Source of the DNA: Anaerolineae bacterium
GTDB lineage: Bacteria; Chloroflexota; Anaerolineae; Aggregatilineales; Phototrophicaceae
DNA: 7,304 nucleotides
Assembly: GCA_014379235.1 (NCBI GenBank)
Contig: JACMMD010000685.1
Coordinates: 1 to 7,304, forward strand
Reading direction: 5' to 3'
The notes under the pieces were generated by a model. The model was not told where the DNA came from. It did no database searches and saw nothing but the letters and a program-made list of their open reading frames with translations. Below are positions 1-5,835 of this stretch, piece after piece (position 1 is the first letter of the stretch; each line of letters opens with the position of its first letter). Position numbers and translations under genes: made by a program.

Positions 1-594
1 ATCACCCGTTGGGGACATTTAGACGAAGTATGGGCCGGTATCGAAGCCTCAGAGCGCGCAGGCTTAACCCCTATTAAATTGAACGCGGTTGTCGTGCGCG
101 GCTTCAACGAGGGCGACGTGACCGAACTCGCCAAGCTGACCGTTGACCGCGACTGGCAGTTCCGCTTTATCGAAATGATGCCCTTTGGCGACGTAGCCGC
201 CTTCGCGCAAAACGCTGTCGTCACCGATGCCGAGATTCGTGCCCGCATCGCTGAGGAGTATATGCCCCTCGAACTGCTGGACGACGGCCACCTCGACGGT
301 GAAGCGCGCATGTATCGGTTTCCCGGTGCAAAGGGCGAAGTTGGTTTCATCAGCACCATTACACAGCCATTCTGTGCGTCGTGCAACCGCGCTCGTCTGA
401 CCGCTGATGGTGTGCTGCGTCTGTGCCTGCTGCGCGATAAAGAAGTCGATTTGCTGACACCGATGCGCGCTGGCGCGGACAATGACGAGATCAAGCAAAT
501 CATCCTCGACGGCGTGTGGCAAAAGCCTTGGGGACACGGCTTGGCTGACGACATAATCCCCCTCACGCGAGTGATGAGTCAAATCGGTGGCTAA
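1..594 (+). CDS. moaA: GTP 3',8-cyclase MoaA, C-terminal part (5' end outside window)
   Basis: The reading frame is open from the first base and encodes the last 197 residues of MoaA, the radical SAM enzyme that converts GTP to 3',8-cyclo-GTP in the first step of molybdenum cofactor synthesis. The N-terminal radical SAM CxxxCxxC motif lies before the window. The fragment shows the late barrel strands (KLNAVVVRGFN, then FIEMMPFGD). It also shows the C-terminal [4Fe-4S] cluster that binds GTP: Cys125 and Cys128 (FCASCNRARL) and Cys142 (RLCLL), in the family spacing C-x2-C-x13-C. It ends in the Gly-Gly tail (MSQIGG) that is functionally important in MoaA. The frame is intact and nothing looks degenerate. 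A small gene starts two bases after the stop, so they are probably cotranscribed. Identification is firm; only the start is unseen. Confidence 0.96.
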   Translation: MTRWGHLDEVWAGIEASERAGLTPIKLNAVVVRGFNEGDVTELAKLTVDRDWQFRFIEMMPFGDVAAFAQNAVVTDAEIRARIAEEYMPLELLDDGHLDGEARMYRFPGAKGEVGFISTITQPFCASCNRARLTADGVLRLCLLRDKEVDLLTPMRAGADNDEIKQIILDGVWQKPWGHGLADDIIPLTRVMSQIGG

Positions 595-596
595 CG

Positions 597-899
597 ATGG
601 CCTATTATCTGGTGCGCGCCAAACCCAAGAGCGATCTTCAACCCCTGCGTGATTGGCTGGACAGCGGCGACATCCGCGTGATGCAGCCGTTCGGCTCGAC
701 ACTTCAGCACTCGCTCGATAATGCGCGTGTCGATGGTGATTACATTGTTTGGGAAGAAGAAGACTACTGCCGCCCGCCGCTCGACATGGAGCGCAAAGCC
801 GTCCTCGACCATTACTTCACCGATTTAAGCGTCGAAACGGTTAGCGAAGGCGACGGCTGGCAGCGAATCGGGCATCTACCATCGCTTTGGAAATCATAA
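597..899 (+). CDS. Uncharacterised 100-residue protein downstream of moaA
   Basis: This short soluble protein starts with ATG two bases after the moaA stop, so it is very likely translated by coupling to moaA. The purine-rich end of moaA (GGTGG) may serve as a weak ribosome site. It has no signal peptide or membrane segment. It is acidic and aromatic, with a notable EEEDYC cluster around residues 53-58 followed by PPLDMER, and a tryptophan-rich end (GDGWQRIGHLPSLW). I do not recognise the family. The codon use and GC level match moaA, and the frame lacks internal stops, which supports a real gene. Sitting behind moaA hints at, but does not show, a link to molybdenum cofactor metabolism. Confidence 0.75.
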   Translation: MAYYLVRAKPKSDLQPLRDWLDSGDIRVMQPFGSTLQHSLDNARVDGDYIVWEEEDYCRPPLDMERKAVLDHYFTDLSVETVSEGDGWQRIGHLPSLWKS

Positions 900-932
900 A
901 CCTCTTACGGTCATATAGGACTCGACTACACA

Positions 933-1463
933 GTGGGATACGAACTTAGCGCGTTTATTGCTCGACAAGGTACGTTTCTGCCATTTCGTGAACTCAGTGA
1001 CCGCATCACTGTTGCACCGCTTGAGCAAGGCTTTGAACTGCTGCTCCACGACATGATTTTGAGAGAAGCCTTAAACATCTCATATGATGAAAGTGCTGAC
1101 GAATCCAAAGACTTACCGTTAGACCGCGCCATGATCGAGAAAGCCACTGAATGGTCACAGAAAACGCCTATCTCTTATGTTGAGGCAGAATTCTTAGGCG
1201 GTAATGGCTATCAGCACGCAGCATTATGGCGCAGTGGAGCATTGGCGCTGCTTCCAAGCGCGAATGGTGAGTGGTTTCAACATCATCACGTTTCCAAGCA
1301 CGAGAGACCAATCAATAGTGTTCTAAGAGTTCTGGGGGTTCTGGCAGGTAATTCAGAGGATGAATTTGCCGCACTCGGATTGAATCGCTACCGCGATCCG
1401 AGTGATTGGTTCGAGGCATTTACTCCATATAGCTCTGGTGATTACGATCCCTATCTCTTATAG
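933..1463 (+). CDS. Uncharacterised 176-residue protein, GTG start
   Basis: The frame begins at GTG (933). No other start codon exists between it and the upstream in-frame stop that coincides with the previous gene's TAA (897-899). AGGA at 917-920 is a possible but distant Shine-Dalgarno (12 bases). The protein starts MGYELSAFIARQ and is a soluble alpha/beta-looking polypeptide with no signal peptide, membrane segment or catalytic motif that I can name. The opening recalls small uncharacterised bacterial proteins sometimes found as scattered orphans, but I cannot assign a family. Its base composition differs from its neighbours: sampled 60-base rows are about 45-47% GC, against about 62% in a moaA row. 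This suggests a separate origin. It ends 8 bases from the convergent transporter gene, with no evident terminator between them. Confidence 0.75.
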   Translation: MGYELSAFIARQGTFLPFRELSDRITVAPLEQGFELLLHDMILREALNISYDESADESKDLPLDRAMIEKATEWSQKTPISYVEAEFLGGNGYQHAALWRSGALALLPSANGEWFQHHHVSKHERPINSVLRVLGVLAGNSEDEFAALGLNRYRDPSDWFEAFTPYSSGDYDPYLL

Positions 1464-1471
1464 CCTAAACT

Positions 1472-2659
1472 CTATTCCCCGAACGCTTGCACGTCAGTGT
1501 TCTTTATGGCTTCGGTTTCGGCGGTGTCGAGTAATGCCTTGAGGTTGACGCTGATCGCCTGATTTTTCCAGATCGGGAACGGGTCAGTAGCTTTATCCGC
1601 CGCGCCCATCATGCGCCGGATAGCGATAAGTTCCTGTGTGGTGACAGTAGACATCACTTCGGAAGCGTTGTCCTGATCTCTCGTGCCAAAAGCGCGGTGA
1701 AAGGCGATCTCCTGAAACTGCCAGTTGGCGAGGTTTTCCACTAATATCGCGCCGGGGTTCAAAATGTGTGGGCGCAAATCACTGACGCGAACCAGCAGCA
1801 AACTCCCCCCTAGCGCGGCCACGCCAAGCAGTTGTATCGCCGACAGCCGCTCACCAAGTACGAAGAACGCCAGCACTAACGCAACGCCGATTTCCGCGAT
1901 GGCGAGGATAGACGTTTGCAGGCTGCCCAAAAACTTGACACCCGCGAACAACGATAATCGTGACGCGGCGGTGGTGACACCGAGCAGCAGAATCGGCCAC
2001 GCGGCGGCTTGAACGGTGGCAGCGGATACTTCCAAGCCTGTCGCAAACCATACCATCGCTACTACAATACCCATCGTACTCACGATATACAGCGTTGCCG
2101 TCGGTGACGGCATTTCGTACAGCACATATTGGCTGAGGCTGACCGTCCCGGCGAACATCAAGGCGCTGCCAAGCATCAGCCCGACGCCGAGCCAATCGAC
2201 GGGTTTTTCATGAAATCCGGTGAGGATAACCAGAGCCGCCAGCGCCAGTCCCACGCGGGCGGACATGCGCCATGTAATGCGTTCGCCGCCGATAGCCGAC
2301 ATCAACACCGCGAACACCAGATACATGCCGTTGAGTAACTGCACCAACGACGCATCCAGCAGCCCAAGCCCGCCGTAGTAAAACAGCGAACCGATGCCAT
2401 TGACCACGCCGACGACTATGCAGCCGAGCAAACCCGCCGGATAGATGTAAATGAACTTGCGGAAGAAAATGAGATAGACCATCCACAACAGTACCACCGC
2501 GACAATCGTGCGTGTGGCCGCGACGGTGAACGGGTCTGCGCCTTCCGCATAGGCCAGCTTGCCGAAGATCGGGGCCATGCCCAGAAAGATCGGCGTGGAG
2601 AGCGCGATAGCGACTCCTTGCGCGGTAACGCCGTGGCGAATGGCAAAGAATCTCTGCAT
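1472..2659 (-). CDS. EamA/DMT-superfamily transporter with a ~100-residue C-terminal extension
   Basis: This is an inner-membrane carrier of the drug/metabolite transporter superfamily. Such proteins usually export small metabolites or amino acids (RhtA, YdcZ and related types). The first ~293 residues form two EamA repeats with about ten hydrophobic segments. Each repeat ends in the typical acidic-Arg turn followed by a helix: GGERITW near residue 124 and LGERLSAIQLLG near 268. EamA proteins are usually about 290-310 residues. This one is 395, with a hydrophilic tail (about 294-395) that has no membrane segment and contains predicted helical stretches such as TTQELIAIRRMM. The ATG at 2659 lies six bases after the stop of the upstream kinase, so it belongs to that operon. 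No good Shine-Dalgarno is visible, which fits coupled translation. The substrate cannot be read from sequence; an amino acid is plausible from the neighbouring PLP enzyme. Confidence 0.9.
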   Translation of the reverse strand: MQRFFAIRHGVTAQGVAIALSTPIFLGMAPIFGKLAYAEGADPFTVAATRTIVAVVLLWMVYLIFFRKFIYIYPAGLLGCIVVGVVNGIGSLFYYGGLGLLDASLVQLLNGMYLVFAVLMSAIGGERITWRMSARVGLALAALVILTGFHEKPVDWLGVGLMLGSALMFAGTVSLSQYVLYEMPSPTATLYIVSTMGIVVAMVWFATGLEVSAATVQAAAWPILLLGVTTAASRLSLFAGVKFLGSLQTSILAIAEIGVALVLAFFVLGERLSAIQLLGVAALGGSLLLVRVSDLRPHILNPGAILVENLANWQFQEIAFHRAFGTRDQDNASEVMSTVTTQELIAIRRMMGAADKATDPFPIWKNQAISVNLKALLDTAETEAIKNTDVQAFGE

Positions 2660-2665
2660 CGGTGG

Positions 2666-3943
2666 TTAGCCCCACACCTTACCCTGTGCGGGGTTTTGCG
2701 TGGTCATCGGCAGCAGCATAATAAACTCGCTGCCGGGGAGCTTTTCATGGTCACGTCCCGCGCTTTCCACCCAGATGCTGCCACTGTGGGCCGCGACGAT
2801 GCCCTTACACACTGCCAGCCCTAAGCCCAGACCGCCGCCGCCGAATGCCGTTTTGCTAGTCGAATGCAGCAGGGTATTGCTGGCCGTATGGAAGCGCTCG
2901 AAGATAGTCTTCTGTTCTTCCTTGCTAATGCCGATACCGCAGTCCTTGATGCTGATGCGCGCCTGATGAGTTTCTTCATCAATTTTTGCTGAGACCGTGA
3001 TGCTGCCGCCGTCGGGCGTATATTTGATGGCGTTGCCGATCAAGTTGTTGAGCGCCAAGCGCAGTAGTTCGATGTCGGCGCGCATATTATCGGGCGCGTT
3101 AGTCGGGTCGAAGTGGATGGTCAGGCGGCGCTTTTGAGTGGCATCCTGAAAACTGGCGATCACTTCGGGAATGACCGTTTTCAAATTAACGTGCTTGATG
3201 GATAGGTCGATCTGGTTGGTCATGATGCGGCTGATGGTCATGATCTCGTTGATGACGTTCTGCATCCGGTCAATGGATGAGACTAAGCCCGTAATGACCG
3301 TTTTAGCGCTGTCATCCGTATCCATCAGCGCCTTAATCGAGGGTGTGGCCTCTAGCAGCCCGCCGTAGCCGCTGACGACAGTCAACGGCGTTCGCAGTTC
3401 GTGAGCGGTTAGCTGAATAAACGTATCCTTGATGCGGTCTAGCCGGGTAAGAGCCTTGTTGGCGCTTTCGAGTTCACGGATACGAATTTCCAACCGCCGC
3501 ACGATCTCTTGAATGTAGAGGTTGCGCGCCTGCGACATCTTCTCGGTTTCGACCTTATCGTGCCCGCCGCCGAGATAGTATTCAACCGTTTTGGATAGGC
3601 TGTCGATGTCAACGGGTTTGGTGAGGTAGCCCGTGATACCCGCCGCTAGGGTCATATCACGTTCTTCGCTGCCCTGCGCCGTAAGCGCGACAATCGGTGT
3701 CGTGCGAAAACGTTCGTCGCCGCGCAGCATCGTCGTGAGTTCGCGCCCGCTCAAATCAGGCAGATTAATGTCGGTGAGGATCAGGTCAGGTATTTCGCGC
3801 CGTGCGATGTCGATGCCTTCTAAGCCGCATTCTGCCACCAAAACCCGGTAGCCCGCGTGCAGCAGCATCCGTTCTACGAGGCGTCGGCTTGACGGGTCAT
3901 CTTCAATGTACAGGATGGTGCGTTCGAGAACGGCTGCGCTCAT
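2666..3943 (-). CDS. REC-first sensor histidine kinase (receiver-HisKA-HATPase)
   Basis: This soluble 425-residue kinase has a receiver ahead of the kinase core. REC spans about residues 8-125 with acidic pair Glu14/Asp15, phospho-acceptor Asp58 (LTDINLPD), Thr88 and Lys109 (LTKPVD), all intact. A coiled-coil-like linker (about 143-175) leads into HisKA with the H-box at His181 (AHELRTPL). The HATPase domain has an N-box with Asn300 and Asn304, a G1 box DCGIGI (Asp334, Cys where Thr is common) and a G2 box GGGGLGLGL (368-376). There is no membrane segment or PAS/GAF sensor, so the input is probably phosphotransfer to its REC. I chose the ATG at 3943 because AGAAGG sits seven bases upstream. 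An in-frame GTG at 3988 would add 15 non-conserved residues. The EamA gene follows after six bases. The output partner is not visible. Confidence 0.93.
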   Translation of the reverse strand: MSAAVLERTILYIEDDPSSRRLVERMLLHAGYRVLVAECGLEGIDIARREIPDLILTDINLPDLSGRELTTMLRGDERFRTTPIVALTAQGSEERDMTLAAGITGYLTKPVDIDSLSKTVEYYLGGGHDKVETEKMSQARNLYIQEIVRRLEIRIRELESANKALTRLDRIKDTFIQLTAHELRTPLTVVSGYGGLLEATPSIKALMDTDDSAKTVITGLVSSIDRMQNVINEIMTISRIMTNQIDLSIKHVNLKTVIPEVIASFQDATQKRRLTIHFDPTNAPDNMRADIELLRLALNNLIGNAIKYTPDGGSITVSAKIDEETHQARISIKDCGIGISKEEQKTIFERFHTASNTLLHSTSKTAFGGGGLGLGLAVCKGIVAAHSGSIWVESAGRDHEKLPGSEFIMLLPMTTQNPAQGKVWG

Positions 3944-3950
3944 TGGACTG

Positions 3951-3956
3951 CCTTCT
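3951..3956 (-). promoter_or_regulatory. Shine-Dalgarno of the REC-first kinase
   Basis: On the minus strand this reads AGAAGG and ends seven bases before the ATG at 3943. It decides the start of the kinase in favour of 3943 over the upstream GTG at 3988. Confidence 0.65.
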
Positions 3957-3994
3957 TTACACGAACGGTTGCGGAAGCATAAAGACACAAGGTT

Positions 3995-4000
3995 AATATA
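3995..4000 (-). promoter_or_regulatory. Possible -10 element upstream of the REC-first kinase
   Basis: The minus strand reads TATATT about 52 bases upstream of the kinase ATG, in the most AT-rich part of the intergenic region. No convincing -35 hexamer lies 16-18 bases further upstream, so this is only a candidate. The rest of 3944-4073 shows nothing else I can name. Confidence 0.2.
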
Positions 4001-4073
4001 ACACGAGAATCCACTAACTTTGCATAAACTTATGAGGTTATTCGTTAGAGTTTCAGGAAGGTTTGAATGGCTA

Positions 4074-4148
4074 TTCGTAGAGCGATGTACGGGCGGATCA
4101 TGATCCGCCCGTACCTAGTAGGAGTAGGTCTGAGACCTATCCTACGAA
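4074..4148. repeat. 75-bp composite inverted-repeat (REP/MITE-like) element
   Basis: The element is bounded by a 7-bp terminal inverted repeat, TTCGTAG (4074-4080) and CTACGAA (4142-4148). Inside are two nested structures. The first is a perfect 28-bp palindrome at 4087-4114 (arm GTACGGGCGGATCA). The second is a near-perfect hairpin at 4118-4145 (arm GTAGGA(G)TAGGTCT against AGACCTATCCTAC, with one extra G in the left arm and a one-base centre). It lies between the stop of the PLP-REC gene and the kinase start. No T-run follows either hairpin on either strand, so a classical intrinsic terminator is unlikely. The layout resembles dispersed palindromic intergenic repeats, but only one copy is visible here. 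Confidence 0.7.
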
Positions 4149-4152
4149 AATA

Positions 4153-5835
4153 TCAGTCGAGTTCGCTGACGAGGCCCGTGATGAAGTCCTCGTCGATGAA
4201 CGAACCCTTTTGCAGCAGCATATTCACCTGTGTACCGAGCCGTGCCCGTTCCCGCGCCGTGAGTTCCTTCGCCGTGACGACCACAATCGGAATGTTCGCC
4301 AGAGCCGGATCGGCCTTCATGGTGTCGATGACCGTGAAGCCGTCGATGTCCGGCATCATCAGGTCGAGAATCACGAGGTCGGGCTTGGTCGAGCGGATAA
4401 GCTGGATGCCGCTTGCGCCATCATGTGCCAACTGCACGTCGTAATTGCCCCGCGCTTGGATAATTCGCGCGATCAAGCGTGCCGCATCGACGTTATCCTC
4501 GACAATGGCCACGCGCCGGACGTGCGAGTGCGAATCCATCTGCTCCAGCGCCGACACTAAACCTTCTTCCGGCACAACCGAAGCCTGCTCCTCGTGTTCG
4601 GGAATGTCCACCGAACGCAGCCAGCGCTGGCCGAGAATCTGCGTCTCGACAGGCATGGTGTGGCCGGAGAGGTTGACGACCACCACATCGTCAGGCTTGA
4701 TAACGCCCTGCTGTACCATCTTGAACAGTCCCGCAAAGGTCACGCCTGTCGCTGGCTCAACCGACATACCATCGTTGCGTGCCAGCACCAGTGTCGCGCT
4801 AAAAGCTTCTTCGTCGCTGGCGGAGATGAAATGCCCGCCGTAGTCGCTGACGTAATCATAGAGTAGTTCATAGGAGCGTCCGGGATTGCCCGTGCTGAGG
4901 GTGACGATCACCGATGTCGGATGCTCAATCGGTGTAGCAACACGCTGCCCGCGACTGAACGCTTCGACCATCGGCGCGCAGCCTGTAGACTGAATGACGC
5001 CGAGTGCGGGCATACTGTCGATCATGCCGAAATCGTACATCTCGCGGAAGCCCTTGCCCACGCCGATGGGGCCCATGCCGCCGCTCACCGCCTGAATAAA
5101 CCAGTCTGGTGCGCGCCAGCGTTCATTGCCTTCGAGTTCGCGGCCAAGCTGTTCACCGATTTCGTAGGCCATGGTTTTCATGGCTTCGATAGCGGCCACG
5201 CTCTTGATACCGCGATCAAGAAACACGCCCTTTGATTGTGCGAAGCGCGCTGCCAGCTCTTTGGTCTGGTCATAGTTGCCCGCGATCTGGATGATTTCCG
5301 CACCATACAACGCGGCCTCACGCAGCTTTTCTACCGGCGCGAGGCTCGGGAAGAAGGCCCACAGCTTGATACCTGCGCGGGCGCAGTAGGCAGCGTAAGC
5401 GATGGCGACATTGCCCGTGCTGGCAACCACCAATTCTTCGACACCCATCTCGTGCAGCGCGGAAATAGCGACTGTGGCTTGACGGTCTTTGAAACTGCCC
5501 GTTGGCCCCTGCCGCTCGTCCTTGATGTACAGATGTTTCAAGCCGAGATTGGCGGCCAGTGTGCGCGATTTGACGAGCGGCGTTCCGCCCTCGCCCATGC
5601 TGATGATATTGTCGGTGTCGAAGATCGGCAGCACTTCATGATAGCGCCACAGATTAGGACGGCGCTGTTTGAGAGCCGACATCCAGTCATGCACGTTGAT
5701 TTTGCCGAGTTCGTATCGCGCCTCGAGTATGGTTTCACCACATGCAGGACAGCTTCCCGACACTGCGCGGTTTAGCTGAATGCGCGTGTGACAGTTGATA
5801 CACTCAAGTTCGATATGCTTGACATTAGTCCGCAT
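4153..5835 (-). CDS. Threonine synthase-like PLP enzyme fused to a C-terminal receiver (REC) domain
   Basis: This 560-residue fusion has three parts. A four-cysteine knuckle at the N-terminus (Cys12, Cys15, Cys29, Cys32) probably binds zinc, as in some threonine synthase-like proteins. A fold-type II PLP domain (about 60-410) follows, with the Schiff-base lysine Lys116 in TGSFKDRQ, the phosphate/carboxylate loop ASTGNVAIAYAAY (about 138-150), EPATGVTFAG (360-369) and NLSGHTMP near 388-395. After a short acidic linker (about 411-438) comes a complete REC (439-560) with Glu446/Asp447, phospho-acceptor Asp491 (ILDLMMPD), Thr521 and Lys543 (LLQKGSF). Threonine synthase converts O-phosphohomoserine to threonine. 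Here the usual EGQKT motif reads EAMKT and its surroundings diverge, so the substrate is uncertain. The ATG at 5835 overlaps the upstream kinase stop (TGATG), implying coupling. A TTG at 5838 is the alternative start. The frame is continuous, so the fusion is not a frameshift artefact. Confidence 0.92.
   Translation of the reverse strand: MRTNVKHIELECINCHTRIQLNRAVSGSCPACGETILEARYELGKINVHDWMSALKQRRPNLWRYHEVLPIFDTDNIISMGEGGTPLVKSRTLAANLGLKHLYIKDERQGPTGSFKDRQATVAISALHEMGVEELVVASTGNVAIAYAAYCARAGIKLWAFFPSLAPVEKLREAALYGAEIIQIAGNYDQTKELAARFAQSKGVFLDRGIKSVAAIEAMKTMAYEIGEQLGRELEGNERWRAPDWFIQAVSGGMGPIGVGKGFREMYDFGMIDSMPALGVIQSTGCAPMVEAFSRGQRVATPIEHPTSVIVTLSTGNPGRSYELLYDYVSDYGGHFISASDEEAFSATLVLARNDGMSVEPATGVTFAGLFKMVQQGVIKPDDVVVVNLSGHTMPVETQILGQRWLRSVDIPEHEEQASVVPEEGLVSALEQMDSHSHVRRVAIVEDNVDAARLIARIIQARGNYDVQLAHDGASGIQLIRSTKPDLVILDLMMPDIDGFTVIDTMKADPALANIPIVVVTAKELTARERARLGTQVNMLLQKGSFIDEDFITGLVSELD

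Noticed and set aside
64..702. A 212-residue open frame on the minus strand opposite moaA
   Set aside because: It is antisense to a firmly identified MoaA and runs across two real genes. Its composition (Arg/His-rich, no domain) is typical of a GC-rich shadow frame.
4087..4145. The two hairpins as a classical rho-independent terminator
   Set aside because: No run of T follows the stems on either strand. The nested terminal inverted repeats fit a repeat element better.
4067..4444. A 125-residue plus-strand frame starting in the intergenic repeat
   Set aside because: Its first third translates the palindromes and the rest is antisense to the REC of the fusion gene, so there is no coding support.
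5236..5775. A 179-residue plus-strand open frame opposite the PLP domain
   Set aside because: It is antisense to conserved catalytic motifs of the PLP enzyme and has no protein-like motif of its own.
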